Positions 44,412-53,981 of a stretch of DNA of 64,000 nt are shown here, one piece after another (position 1 is the first letter of the stretch; each line of letters starts with the position of its first letter). Location of the stretch: assembly GCF_001742185.1 (NCBI RefSeq), contig NZ_CP015750.1, positions 4,898,001-4,962,000 of the forward strand, in the 5' to 3' direction. The notes under the pieces are model-generated. The model was not told the origin of the DNA, made no database searches, and saw only the letters and a list, made by a program, of their open reading frames with translations. The position numbers were made by a program, and so were the translations under genes. The stretch is from Pectobacterium wasabiae CFBP 3304. Its GTDB lineage: Bacteria; Pseudomonadota; Gammaproteobacteria; Enterobacterales; Enterobacteriaceae.

Positions 44412-45365
44412 ATGAACGATTATCCCCCTGAAATCCATCAACAGGCTGCACGATGGGCCATACGTCTGGCCGAAGCGCCGCTGGACGATGAACAGGAACT
44501 GACATTCCAGCGCTGGCTGGCACAGGATCCCCGCCATCGCCAGGCTTTGGAACAGGCAGGGATGCTCTGGCATGAGTTAGGGTCGCTCAGCGCCGAGCAA
44601 AAACAGGTGCTGCAACCACAACCGGTAGCCAAATTGCCCGTCAGACGCGTCAATCGCGTGACACAGTGGAAAATCGCGGCCTTATTGTTGCTGGGCTTCA
44701 GTCTTGGCACGACGTGGATTTCCGACAGCATCATCACGCTGCGCTCAGACTATCACGCGGATCATCAGGTTAAACAGGTTACGCTACCGGACGGCAGCCA
44801 GGTTGATATGGATGCAGGCAGCGCTATTGTTCTTGCCTACACACCGCAGGAACGGCGAGTCACGTTGCTGCAAGGTTCGGCCTGGTTCACCGTTGCCCCG
44901 ATGAATGTGCAGGAAAAACGTCCTTTCCTGGTCGATGCAGCGTCGGGAACGACACAGGCGTTGGGCACACAATTTATTGTGCAAAACGCATCACAGACAA
45001 CGACGGTCGGCGTGGTGGAGCACAGCGTTCAGGTAACCACAGGTGGACAAACGCTGCGGCTTGATGAAGAGCAGGCCGCACGCTATACCAAGCAAGGTAT
45101 GACACGTCTTCCCGGCTGGAATAGCCGCGAGCGTGGCGATTGGCGACGTGGCCTGCTGATATTTGATCAACAGCCGCTCGCTATTGTGATCGCCCGAATC
45201 AATCAGTACCGCGCTGGTACGATCGTCATTCCTAGTTCAGCACTGCGCCAACGTCAGGTCAGCGGCATGTTTTCGCTTAACGAACTGGATAGCGCGCTGC
45301 AAACCATGGCCGTTGAACTGGGTGCCAAAACCGTTTCGCTGCCCGGCGTCACTATTTTGTACTGA
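44412..45365 (+). CDS. FecR/HasS-type anti-sigma regulator
   Basis: A 317-residue inner-membrane protein. The cytoplasmic N-terminus (QAARWAIRLAEAPLDDEQEL, then FQRWLAQDPRHRQALEQA) binds the sigma factor. One membrane segment lies at about 83-98 (KIAALLLLGFSLGTTW). The periplasmic FecR domain includes LPDGSQVDMDAGSAI, QALGTQFIV and VGVVEHSVQVTT, and the C-terminus (LAIVIARINQYRAGTIVI) resembles the STN fold that contacts the receptor. It relays occupancy of the downstream receptor to the sigma factor. Confidence 0.92.
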   Translation: MNDYPPEIHQQAARWAIRLAEAPLDDEQELTFQRWLAQDPRHRQALEQAGMLWHELGSLSAEQKQVLQPQPVAKLPVRRVNRVTQWKIAALLLLGFSLGTTWISDSIITLRSDYHADHQVKQVTLPDGSQVDMDAGSAIVLAYTPQERRVTLLQGSAWFTVAPMNVQEKRPFLVDAASGTTQALGTQFIVQNASQTTTVGVVEHSVQVTTGGQTLRLDEEQAARYTKQGMTRLPGWNSRERGDWRRGLLIFDQQPLAIVIARINQYRAGTIVIPSSALRQRQVSGMFSLNELDSALQTMAVELGAKTVSLPGVTILY

Positions 45366-45502
45366 TCTATACCGATTCTCCCCCCTCTGGTATTTCCTTT
45401 CGCTACCGCTCCTGCAATGCCGTTCGGGAGTGGTGAGCACTCATCAAGAACCACGACGTTTACAATGCCGCAACTCACCGGTGAAAAAATTTTTAATATT
45501 TT

Positions 45503-45541
45503 TTTACGGGTTCTGTTACCTCAACCGTCTTCATATTTAGA
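45503..45541 (+). promoter_or_regulatory. Promoter-like element B, probable ECF sigma target
   Basis: Near-duplicate of element A at 44347-44385 (30 of 39 bases), with the same TTTACGGGTT and CGTCT blocks at the same spacing. It ends 102 bases before the HasR-like receptor start and touches the Fur-box match at 45540. Confidence 0.6.
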
Positions 45542-45558
45542 TAATGATTTTTATTATC
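45540..45558. promoter_or_regulatory. Fur box before HasR-like receptor
   Basis: Matches the 19-base Fur consensus GATAATGATAATCATTATC at 16 positions, with the whole left half (GATAATGAT) exact. It begins at the end of promoter-like element B, a position where bound Fur would block initiation. Confidence 0.75.
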
Positions 45559-45643
45559 ATTTCCATTAATGACGAAAGGGTTAGTTATCCTTTTGTTTAT
45601 TAATGTTTATTAGTTATTTAACTGACGGTAGACCAGGCAAAAA

Positions 45644-48322
45644 ATGTTAAAAAAAACACGACAGCAAGATATCCGTTTGTTACAACTCACTCCCCTTTCT
45701 CTCGCCGTTGGCATTGCACTCTCACTGCTGAGTTCGCACCACTCTGCGCAAGCAGAGACACAGGCCGCCAACGTTCAGGAATCGGCTCGTCAAAGCGTTA
45801 CCTTTTCCATCAGCCCGCAACCACTGAGCAGCGCATTGCTCCGCTTCGCCGAACAGGCCGGGCTACAGGTCTTTTTTGCTGACGTCAAACTCGAGAATAT
45901 GCAGGCCAGCGCGCTTCAAGGGCGCTTCACACCTAGCCAGGGACTGCGTCAGTTGATCGGTGCCAACCCGGTTGATTTTCAGATCGGCAACAACGGCGTG
46001 ATTACCCTACGGCCTCGTTCAGCCAATGTCGATACCGCAAAAATAGACGATGTCATGACGGTACGCGCATTCACCGTTGCCAATCCGGGCGACTGGATCT
46101 ACGAACAACCGCGCGCCATCAGCGTCATTTCACGCGAGCAGTTGGATAACCGCCCCACTCGCCACGCCGCCGATATGCTGGAACAATCCGCTGGCGTGTA
46201 CTCCAGCGTCAGCCAGCAAGATCCTTCACTGTCGGTGAACATTCGCGGGATACAGGACTTCGGTCGCGTGAATATGAACATTGATGGCGTGCGACAGAAT
46301 TTCCAAAAAACCGGCTACGGCCAGCGCAACGGGCAGATGTATATCGACTCAGAGCTGCTCTCCGGTGCCACGGTTGAAAAAGGCGCGACAAACGTGATGG
46401 GCAGCGCAGGGACACTGGGCGGCGTCGCTACCTTTAATACAGCCAGCGCCCACGACTTTCTGGCACCGGGTAAAGAACTGGGCGGAAAACTGCACGCCAG
46501 CACGGGCGACAACGGGACACATTTTATCGGCAGCGGCATCATCGCGCTCGGCAACGAAAGCGGCGATATTCTGGTGGGTGCCAGCGAACGCCATCTCGGC
46601 GACTACTGGCCGGGTAACGACGGCAATCTCGGGAATATCCGTATTCCCGGTAATTCGAGTAATTACGCAACGTGGGCGGATAACCTAAAGCATCAGAAAG
46701 TGAGCAGTGCAGCCTACACCATGCGCTCACGGCTGGCGAAAGTCGGCTGGAATCTCCCCGCCAACCAGCGTTTCCAACTCAGCTATATGCAAACGCAGAC
46801 GTCTTCCGAAAACGCAGGGACATTATCCAATCTCACCAATACTGATCTGGGATGGAGAGCTAGCGGGCACAGTAATATTATGGCGCGCAGTACGGCGCTG
46901 GATTACAGCCTGAAACCAGACAACCAGCGCTGGCTGGATTTGAAGACCAAGATTTATTACGCCGATACCAATAACAACACCGATAACTATGCTCTTTCCA
47001 ATACCAGTGCGTATCACGAGCGCACGCGATTACGCACCTACGGGGTGCAGGCGCAAAATACATCGACGCTGTTGCAGCGGGGCGCACACGAGCTAAAAGC
47101 CGATTATGGGTTGGATTTTTATTACGACAAGATCACCACGGACAGTACCAATAGCACGGCCAGTAACGCCACCCCGGAAGGGAACCGTGCGATAGTCAGC
47201 CAGTTCTTCAATCTGAATTATGCCTACGACGAATGGGTAACGCTGCAAGGCGGCCTGCGTTACGATCGTTACCAGCTACGCGGCACCACCAGCATCAGCT
47301 ATCGGGACATTCCCTATACCAGCACCAATCCCTGCACGGCACGATCGATCGCACTTTGCCCGCCGTTCGTGACCACCACGCAGGATTGGAATGTCGATGA
47401 CGAACACAGCAAGCTTTCCCCTACGCTATTTGCTGGCGTCCGACCCGGTGTTGAATGGCTACAGCTATTCACCAGCTATGGTCTGTCCTGGCGGCCGCCG
47501 TCAGTCAGTGAAACCTTCGCCAACGGTACCTACAGCGCGGGCAATTATTACCTGTATCCGAATCCTAACCTCAAGCCGGAGCGCTCACGCGCCTGGGAGG
47601 TCGGGTTTAATATTCAGAAGCCCGAATTGCTTATGGATGGCGACAGGTTGGTCACCAAAGTGTCCTACTTTGACACCCGGATAAACAACTACATCAGCCT
47701 GAACGGCGCACGCAACAAACCGGGCTATAACGGCTATTCGCTCAGTAATTCCGTGTTCCAGAATAACCTGGTGAAGAGCCGTTTCCGCGGGATGGAATAT
47801 CAACTTAATTACGACGCGGGGTTTCTGTATGTCGATGCAACCTACACCCACATGATCGGCAATAACGATTTCTGTGCGCCGGTAGCCTGGATGGGTGGCG
47901 TCACGACGGTTGGCGGCTCCAGAGGCAACTATTACTCCACGCCTGTCGATACCACGGCCAGTGACTTTTCTTGCCAGAAAACGCTGTTATTCAGCAACGC
48001 GGCCTATCTTCCCGGCGATCGCGGCTCTGTCACGCTGGGGACGCGCATCTTCGATCGCAAGCTGGATATGGGTGTCACAATGCGTTTTGCTCCGGGCTAT
48101 CAGGACACTGCAGCGCCAGCCAACTCCGCCTATTTAGCCGATTGGCCTAAATATGAAGTTTACGATCTGTACGCCAGCTATCGCCTGACTGACAGCCTGA
48201 CGCTGCGCGGTTCCATCGAAAATATGGCTAATCGTACTTACATCGTGAGCTATGGCGAATCACTCGGTTACACACCAAGCCGAGGGAGAACGGTGCAGGC
48301 TGGGGTGGAATACCGATTCTGA
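45644..48322 (+). CDS. hasR: HasR-like TonB-dependent haem receptor with signalling domain
   Basis: An 892-residue outer-membrane receptor; Serratia HasR is of similar length. The signal peptide ends near HSAQAET. An STN signalling domain follows (VTFSISPQPLSSALLRFAEQ through NNGVITLRPRS, about 47-128), then a TonB box (DDVMTVRAF), the plug (VNIRGIQDFGRVNMNIDGVRQ, VEKGATNVMGSAGTLGGVATF) and the barrel, ending YRF. The YPNPNLKPERS segment corresponds to the NPNL motif of haem receptors; the FRAP motif reads WRPP. No hasA haemophore or hasDEF secretion genes follow, so it may use free haem, haemoproteins or a haemophore made elsewhere. It is controlled by the sigma/anti-sigma pair upstream and by Fur. 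Confidence 0.85.
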   Translation: MLKKTRQQDIRLLQLTPLSLAVGIALSLLSSHHSAQAETQAANVQESARQSVTFSISPQPLSSALLRFAEQAGLQVFFADVKLENMQASALQGRFTPSQGLRQLIGANPVDFQIGNNGVITLRPRSANVDTAKIDDVMTVRAFTVANPGDWIYEQPRAISVISREQLDNRPTRHAADMLEQSAGVYSSVSQQDPSLSVNIRGIQDFGRVNMNIDGVRQNFQKTGYGQRNGQMYIDSELLSGATVEKGATNVMGSAGTLGGVATFNTASAHDFLAPGKELGGKLHASTGDNGTHFIGSGIIALGNESGDILVGASERHLGDYWPGNDGNLGNIRIPGNSSNYATWADNLKHQKVSSAAYTMRSRLAKVGWNLPANQRFQLSYMQTQTSSENAGTLSNLTNTDLGWRASGHSNIMARSTALDYSLKPDNQRWLDLKTKIYYADTNNNTDNYALSNTSAYHERTRLRTYGVQAQNTSTLLQRGAHELKADYGLDFYYDKITTDSTNSTASNATPEGNRAIVSQFFNLNYAYDEWVTLQGGLRYDRYQLRGTTSISYRDIPYTSTNPCTARSIALCPPFVTTTQDWNVDDEHSKLSPTLFAGVRPGVEWLQLFTSYGLSWRPPSVSETFANGTYSAGNYYLYPNPNLKPERSRAWEVGFNIQKPELLMDGDRLVTKVSYFDTRINNYISLNGARNKPGYNGYSLSNSVFQNNLVKSRFRGMEYQLNYDAGFLYVDATYTHMIGNNDFCAPVAWMGGVTTVGGSRGNYYSTPVDTTASDFSCQKTLLFSNAAYLPGDRGSVTLGTRIFDRKLDMGVTMRFAPGYQDTAAPANSAYLADWPKYEVYDLYASYRLTDSLTLRGSIENMANRTYIVSYGESLGYTPSRGRTVQAGVEYRF

Positions 48323-48326
48323 TTTA

Positions 48327-48351
48327 CCTGCTTCCCAATATGGGAAGCAGG
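48327..48351 (+). terminator. Perfect 10-bp stem-loop after haem receptor gene
   Basis: CCTGCTTCCC (48327-48336) pairs with GGGAAGCAGG (48342-48351) around AATAT, four bases after the stop codon. The downstream sequence is A-rich rather than T-rich, so termination may be Rho-assisted or the hairpin may protect the mRNA end. Confidence 0.55.
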
Positions 48352-48956
48352 AAAACAAAGAGAATGGCCACTGGCATGCTGATATTCGATCATATTCTGC
48401 TTTGGAGGGAAAATATCCGGCATCCAGATATGCTAAAAAAACCACAGAAATTTTATATTAATAACCAATCATACTATAAAGTAGCATTGCCCTTCGCATC
48501 TAAGGCAAACAAAACAAAAAACAAGTCAGCTATATTCCTGCAATGGATAGCGTCAACGTGCCTATTTTTATTTTCCGACAATACCGCAGTGGCCAGACGT
48601 TGACTTCATTGATAAATAGGGATTCATTTTTCATTTTTTAAACTAATCATTTAAAAACAACAGAATATGAAAAAATACCCCGTTAGAGGTAGATTAATTA
48701 ACATCTAGATACGATTTTTCGTGGTAAGCGTTAACGAAAACAAAAAATAAAACAGCACAAAATACAACAAAATAAGAACAAGGATTTAATTATTTAAAAA
48801 AAAAACCTATCAACCATTAACAATCCAGCCAGCCGAAGCTTTAAGCACCCATTAATAAATTAAAGTTACACTTAAAAAACTAAAGTAATCGAAAAGATAT
48901 AATTATTGCGAGCGAGATCTTTTATTTTCAGGAAAGAGGACAAAGATAAAAATTAA

Positions 48957-48999
48957 TAGATTTAGATCAAGAAAATAAATAACAACCCGTCCATATAGT
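48957..48999 (+). promoter_or_regulatory. FNR-dependent promoter of dcuB
   Basis: TAGAT-TTAG-ATCAA (48957-48970) matches the FNR box TTGAT-N4-ATCAA at nine of ten positions. A -10-like TATAGT lies at 48994-48999. Initiation near 49006 would place the FNR site centre at about -42, the standard class II activator position. DcuB is known to be anaerobically induced by FNR. Confidence 0.6.
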
Positions 49000-49057
49000 A
49001 CCCGCAGTAAAAACTCACTTATTTTAATTCTAACTAATCAATTCATCTTACATACAC

Positions 49058-49248
<191 letters not shown>

Positions 49249-49269
49249 AAGCAATGCAATGGGGCTACT

Positions 49270-50610
49270 ATGGACTTCATCATTCAATTAGTCATTGTCT
49301 TGATCTGCCTTTTTTATGGGGCAAGAAAAGGCGGGATCGCGCTGGGTTTATTAGGCGGGGTCGGACTCGTTATTTTGGTCTTTATCTTTAAACTGCAACC
49401 GGGTAAACCCCCTGTTGACGTCATGCTGGTCATTATTGCCGTGGTCGCCGCCTCGGCAACGCTTCAGGCATCGGGCGGGTTGGATGTCATGCTACAACTC
49501 GCAGAGCGTATGCTGCGGCGCAACCCGAAATACGTTTCGATTATCGCGCCGTTTGTCACCTGTATTCTGACGATCCTGTGCGGTACGGGCCACGTGGTGT
49601 ATACCATTCTGCCGATTATTTATGATGTCGCCATCAAGAATAATATTCGTCCTGAAAGGCCGATGGCTGCCAGTTCAATCGGCGCACAGATGGGGATTAT
49701 TGCCAGCCCGGTTTCTGTCGCGGTTGTCTCGCTGGTTGCCATGCTGGCTAATTTCACCTTCCAGGGTAAACATCTGGGATTCCTCGACCTGCTGTCTATT
49801 ACCATCCCTTCTACCCTGCTGGGTATTCTGGCGATAGGGATTTTCAGTTGGTTCCGCGGTAAGGATTTGGACAAAGATACCGACTTCCAGAAATTCATCG
49901 CCGATCCAGAAAACAAACAGTATGTATATGGCGATACCGCCACGCTGCTAGACAGAAAACTGCCGTGCAGTAACTGGGTGGCGATGTGGATTTTTCTGGC
50001 AACAATCGGTGCGGTGGCCATTCTGGGTGCCGTTGAAGAGCTGCGTCCGGTCTTTGCTGGGAAGCCGCTGTCGATGGTGCTGGTGATTCAGATGTTTATG
50101 CTGCTCTCCGGCGCTATCATCATTATCGCCACCAAAACCAATCCATCATCGATCTCGAAAAATGAAGTGTTCCGTTCAGGAATGATTGCCATCGTCGCGG
50201 TATACGGTATCGCCTGGATGGCGGAAACCATGTTCGGCGCGCATCTGGAAGAAATCAAAGCCACGCTAGGGTCGTTGGTTAAGGTCTATCCGTGGGCTTA
50301 CGCCATTATCCTGCTGATCGTGTCCAAGTTCGTTAACTCACAGGCGGCAGCACTGGCGGCGATTGTCCCTGTTGCGCTGGCTATCGGGGTCGATCCCGCG
50401 TATATCGTGGCGTCTGCACCAGCCTGCTACGGTTACTATATTCTGCCGACCTACCCAAGCGATCTGGCTGCTATCCAGTTTGACCGCTCCGGCACCACCA
50501 AAATCGGCCGTTTCGTCATCAACCACAGCTTCATTCTTCCTGGCTTGATTGGTGTGAGCACATCCTGCGTCTTTGGCTGGGTGTTTGCCGCGATGTACGG
50601 CTTCCTGTAA
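49270..50610 (+). CDS. dcuB: Anaerobic C4-dicarboxylate antiporter DcuB
   Basis: A 446-residue inner-membrane fumarate/succinate antiporter, the same length as E. coli DcuB and nearly identical in many blocks: [58 protein letters not shown] and [20 protein letters not shown]. It supports fumarate respiration and, in E. coli, interacts with the sensor DcuS. ATG at 49270 is fixed by family length; an upstream ATG at 49237 falls in the repeat. The FNR-type promoter lies about 300 bases upstream. Confidence 0.96.
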   Translation: MDFIIQLVIVLICLFYGARKGGIALGLLGGVGLVILVFIFKLQPGKPPVDVMLVIIAVVAASATLQASGGLDVMLQLAERMLRRNPKYVSIIAPFVTCILTILCGTGHVVYTILPIIYDVAIKNNIRPERPMAASSIGAQMGIIASPVSVAVVSLVAMLANFTFQGKHLGFLDLLSITIPSTLLGILAIGIFSWFRGKDLDKDTDFQKFIADPENKQYVYGDTATLLDRKLPCSNWVAMWIFLATIGAVAILGAVEELRPVFAGKPLSMVLVIQMFMLLSGAIIIIATKTNPSSISKNEVFRSGMIAIVAVYGIAWMAETMFGAHLEEIKATLGSLVKVYPWAYAIILLIVSKFVNSQAAALAAIVPVALAIGVDPAYIVASAPACYGYYILPTYPSDLAAIQFDRSGTTKIGRFVINHSFILPGLIGVSTSCVFGWVFAAMYGFL

Positions 50611-50626
50611 TCGGTTCTCTGTACCT

Positions 50627-50656
50627 AAAAAGCCGTCCAGCAATGGGCGGCTTTTT
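50627..50656. terminator. Bidirectional terminator between dcuB and racemase gene
   Basis: AAAAAGCCGTCC (50627-50638) pairs with GGGCGGCTTTTT (50645-50656), with one G-T, giving T-runs on both strands. It ends dcuB 17 bases after its stop and overlaps the last bases of the convergent racemase gene. Confidence 0.85.
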
Positions 50657-51371
50657 ATCTCTGCTGCCAGATGCGAACGCAAGCCTGTGCCAACGCCCGC
50701 GTTGGATCGATGCTGATATCCCACCAGCGTGATGATACCACCTCCAGCGCAAGGGGGACTTCCGTGCAGGCCAGTACCAGACGCTCTGCCCCGCGATCTA
50801 CCAATCGTGCCGCAAGCTGCTCTAACAAACGCCCACCGTGCTGGAGCTCACCGCGTTTTACCGCATAGCATCCCGGCACGAAGAGCGTCGTCATTTCCTG
50901 CTCGTTTGGCACCACCGTTTCAGCGCCTAACTGCGCGCTAAAACGCTGCTGATACCATCCGGCGTTTAACGTCCCGTGGGTCGCAATCAACCCGATTTTC
51001 TGCGGAGCTTTCTTTACCTCCGCAGGCGGTGTGATGGCATACAGTGTGGCATCGGCAATATGCACCAGCGGCGCATAGCTTGCCTCAGCCAACGCATCAA
51101 ACCAGTAGTGTGCCGTATTGCACGGCACCACAATATGGCTAACCGACAGGCGATTAAGTTGCTGAATTGCACTCAATAGCGTCGGCAGCGGCGATTCGCC
51201 AGTTCCTGCTAGCGCCTGTTGCCGGTCGGGAATCTGCGGCACATTCCAGACAACCACCGGTACATGATCCTGATCGCGGCTGGCCGGCGTTTCCTCAACG
51301 ATTTTATGCAACAGATCGACCGTTGCCAGCGGCCCCATGCCACCCAGTACACCAATCAGCGGTGTGCTCAT
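50655..51371 (-). CDS. Aspartate/glutamate-type racemase
   Basis: A 238-residue cofactor-independent racemase of the Asp/Glu family (YgeA/RacX group). The two catalytic cysteines are in [10 protein letters not shown] and [11 protein letters not shown], and the start [19 protein letters not shown] is typical. Its ATG overlaps the stop of the cysteate lyase/D-cysteine desulfhydrase gene, so the two are translationally coupled. This suggests it racemises that enzyme's substrate, for example D- and L-cysteate or cysteine. It is the last gene of the minus-strand sulfonate operon. Confidence 0.88.
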   Translation of the reverse strand: MSTPLIGVLGGMGPLATVDLLHKIVEETPASRDQDHVPVVVWNVPQIPDRQQALAGTGESPLPTLLSAIQQLNRLSVSHIVVPCNTAHYWFDALAEASYAPLVHIADATLYAITPPAEVKKAPQKIGLIATHGTLNAGWYQQRFSAQLGAETVVPNEQEMTTLFVPGCYAVKRGELQHGGRLLEQLAARLVDRGAERLVLACTEVPLALEVVSSRWWDISIDPTRALAQACVRIWQQR

Positions 51372-52381
51372 TGCTCAGCCGTTTCTTCGAACAACTGACG
51401 GTAGCCAAACAGCCCCGCCGATCCCCCAGTATGAATAAAGACGATGTTCTCATCGGCGCGAAAATGCCCCTGACGAATCAGGTCAATCAGCCCCGCCATC
51501 CCCTTTCCGGAATAGACCGGATCGAGCAAAATCCCTTCCAACTGCGCTAATAGCCTGAGTGCTTCCAGCGTTCCTTCTGTCGGAATACCGTAGCCTTTGC
51601 CAACGTAGTCGCTATTTACCAGCACAGCGCGGCGCGGCAGTTCGCCGAGGATCCCCAACAGTTGCCAGGTGCGCTGCGCTAGCGCGTAAACATTCTCTTC
51701 CTGCTTTGCTTTAGGCGCTCTGACGCTGATGCCTAGCAGCGGAATCTGGCTGTGTGTTGCTGCCAGCCCGGTAACCAGCCCTGCCTGCGTTCCCGTGCTG
51801 CCCGTTGCATGGACAATATGATCGATGCGCAAGCGCTGCTGACTAGACTGGAACAGCAGTTCTTCCGCACAGGCGACATACCCCAGCGCACCTACCGGAC
51901 TGGAACCGCCGCCGGGGATGACATAAGGCTTAAATCCTTCTTTACGCAGCGATTCTGCCAACGTTTCCATCGCCTGCTGCATATCCGTACCTGCGGGTAG
52001 ATGATCGATAATCTCACCGCCCAGTAGGTTATCCAACAGCACGTTACCGGAGCGCTGGTAGTCTTCGCCATAGTCCTCCACGCGCTTTTCCAACAGCACT
52101 TTGGTTTTTAGCCCCAGCTTTGCCGCCGCTGCAATGGTTTGTCGCACATGGTTAGACTGTGTCGCGCCCTGCGTGATAATGACATCCGCGCCCTGCTGCT
52201 GCGCATCGGCTAACAGGAACTCCAGCTTACGGGTTTTATTCCCACCAGTCGCCAGCCCGGTTGCATCATCGCGTTTGATATAAATCGTCGGCCCGCCTAA
52301 ATAGGCAGACAGATTCGGCAACGCCTCCAGCGGCGTAGGGAAATGGCCCAGTGATAAGCGGGGGAATCGGGCAAGGTGCAT
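51368..52381 (-). CDS. L-cysteate sulfo-lyase or D-cysteine desulfhydrase
   Basis: A 337-residue PLP enzyme of the ACC-deaminase/D-cysteine desulfhydrase family. The PLP lysine is in [14 protein letters not shown], with [28 protein letters not shown] and [13 protein letters not shown] as landmarks. Its start (MHLARFPR) and GGNKTRKL resemble CuyA, which releases sulfite and ammonia from L-cysteate to give pyruvate; DcyD, which acts on D-cysteine, is the close alternative. The setting, downstream of a taurine-type transporter and upstream of a racemase, favours a sulfonate substrate but does not decide it. PGAP-style annotation would probably say D-cysteine desulfhydrase. Confidence 0.82.
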   Translation of the reverse strand: MHLARFPRLSLGHFPTPLEALPNLSAYLGGPTIYIKRDDATGLATGGNKTRKLEFLLADAQQQGADVIITQGATQSNHVRQTIAAAAKLGLKTKVLLEKRVEDYGEDYQRSGNVLLDNLLGGEIIDHLPAGTDMQQAMETLAESLRKEGFKPYVIPGGGSSPVGALGYVACAEELLFQSSQQRLRIDHIVHATGSTGTQAGLVTGLAATHSQIPLLGISVRAPKAKQEENVYALAQRTWQLLGILGELPRRAVLVNSDYVGKGYGIPTEGTLEALRLLAQLEGILLDPVYSGKGMAGLIDLIRQGHFRADENIVFIHTGGSAGLFGYRQLFEETAEQ

Positions 52382-52401
52382 GATGTTCTCCTAAAAATTG
52401 A

Positions 52402-53205
52402 TTACAAATTAAGGTGACGGCGCGCTTCTTCACGAACGCGGTGCAAAATACGCTGCTTCAATGCGGCGTAGTCGGGATGTTGGGCCAGCGTTTCAATTTC
52501 TCGATCGCGGCCAAATGGCAGCCGAATCTCTTCCGCAATACGGCCAGGACGTGCAGACATCACCACAATTCGGTCAGCCAGAAATAGCGCTTCATCGACG
52601 TCATGTGTGACAAACAACAGCGTAGTGCCGGTTTTCTGCCAGGCGGACAGCAGCAGCTCCTGCATCATCAAACGGGTTTGTGCATCCAGCGCGCCAAACG
52701 GTTCATCCATCAACAACACCTCAGGGTTCGGCAGCCAGGCTCGCGCCAGCGCCACTCGCTGTTTCATCCCGCCGGAAAGCTGCCACGGATAGTGCTGCTG
52801 AAAGCCCTCCAGCCCAACCAGTGCCAGATAGTCTTTCGCTTCATGTTGCATACGGATTTTATCTGCACCCTGCATCCGTGGGCCAAACGTCACGTTTTCC
52901 AGCACGGTGAGCCAGGGAAATAAATTGGCCTGCTGAAATACCATGCCACGCGACGGCCCTGGACGACGAACAGGCGTGCCACCGCACCACACCTGTCCCG
53001 CATCAACAGTTTCAAAACCCGCGATTAAATTGAGGATGGTCGATTTACCGCAGCCGGAAGGGCCAAGCAGCACCACAAATTCGCCTTTGGCAATCTGGAG
53101 AGAAACGTCATCCAACACCGTTAAGGAGCCGCTCTGTGATGGAAATGCGAGGCTAACGCGTTCAACAGCAATGTGTGGTGCATCAGGTTGAGAACGTTCT
53201 GTCAT
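52402..53205 (-). CDS. TauB-like sulfonate ABC transporter ATPase
   Basis: A 267-residue ATPase of the nitrate/sulfonate/taurine class. Walker A GPSGCGKSTILNLIAG, Q-loop MVFQQANLFPWLTV, signature LSGGMKQRVALARAWL, Walker B VLLMDEPFGALDAQTR, switch FVTHDVDEALFLADR. ATG at 53205 overlaps the stop of the permease gene (ATGA); a longer frame reaching 53400 is just the permease in another frame. It powers the transporter whose permease and binding protein lie upstream. Confidence 0.93.
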   Translation of the reverse strand: MTERSQPDAPHIAVERVSLAFPSQSGSLTVLDDVSLQIAKGEFVVLLGPSGCGKSTILNLIAGFETVDAGQVWCGGTPVRRPGPSRGMVFQQANLFPWLTVLENVTFGPRMQGADKIRMQHEAKDYLALVGLEGFQQHYPWQLSGGMKQRVALARAWLPNPEVLLMDEPFGALDAQTRLMMQELLLSAWQKTGTTLLFVTHDVDEALFLADRIVVMSARPGRIAEEIRLPFGRDREIETLAQHPDYAALKQRILHRVREEARRHLNL

Positions 53206-53975
53206 GATGATTTCCCCGCCCAGGGCACGAAGATGCGCTGCGCACCGACCAGTAGCAGATCGAGCACATAGCCAATCCCTCCCAACAGTAAGATGCCCAG
53301 CATGACAATATCGGTTCGCAGATAAGCACTGGCATTCATCACCATCCAGCCAATACCCGAGGTAGCAGCGACCATTTCCGCCGCAATCAGGGACGTCCAA
53401 CCGACACCAATAGCCAGCCGCACCGTGGTGAACAACTCCGGCAGCGTATCGGGCAGCACCACGTGGAGAAAGATCTGGCGAGGGCTTGCGCCGAGCGTTT
53501 GCGCGACACGGATACGGGAACGTTCCACGCGCTCCACGGCAGCACAGGCACCGACCACAACGCTGAGAAAAGTAGCGATAAAGATCAGAAAGAATTTGGA
53601 TGCTTCGCCAATTCCCAACCAGACGACCGCCAGCGGGATTAGTGCAATTTTAGGCAACGGTCGCAGAAACTGAACAAAGGGATTAAATACGGCAGCGATC
53701 GGAGGTGATAATCCCATCAGCAGCCCAAGCGGAACGCCAAGAATAATGGCGACGCTGAAAGCGCTCAGCGCTCGAGCAACACTGACGGCAATGTGTTCCC
53801 ATAGCGACACCTGCCGATAGCCATCTTGCGCTAATTCCCCCGCAGTCAGGAGAATATCCGACAGCGGCGGTAACAGCAGCGGATCCACCCACTGCTGCGC
53901 CCCCGCCCACTGCCATAATGCGAGCACCACCGCCACAGAGGTGATGCTCAATAACACATAAGACGTTCTTTTCAC
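53202..53975 (-). CDS. TauC-like sulfonate ABC transporter permease
   Basis: A 257-residue inner-membrane permease with about six membrane segments. The ATPase-contacting EAA loop reads VERSRIRVAQTLGASPRQIFLHVVLPDTLPELFTTVR, and VGWTSLIAAEMVAATSGIGWM is typical of TauC/SsuC. It is separated from the binding protein gene by six bases and overlaps the ATPase gene. Confidence 0.92.
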   Translation of the reverse strand: MKRTSYVLLSITSVAVVLALWQWAGAQQWVDPLLLPPLSDILLTAGELAQDGYRQVSLWEHIAVSVARALSAFSVAIILGVPLGLLMGLSPPIAAVFNPFVQFLRPLPKIALIPLAVVWLGIGEASKFFLIFIATFLSVVVGACAAVERVERSRIRVAQTLGASPRQIFLHVVLPDTLPELFTTVRLAIGVGWTSLIAAEMVAATSGIGWMVMNASAYLRTDIVMLGILLLGGIGYVLDLLLVGAQRIFVPWAGKSS

Positions 53976-53981
53976 GACCCG

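Noticed and set aside
48340..48603. Plus-strand frame after the HasR-like receptor
   Set aside because: It begins inside the post-gene hairpin, has no ribosome-binding site and shows no family features; likely chance in AT-rich DNA.
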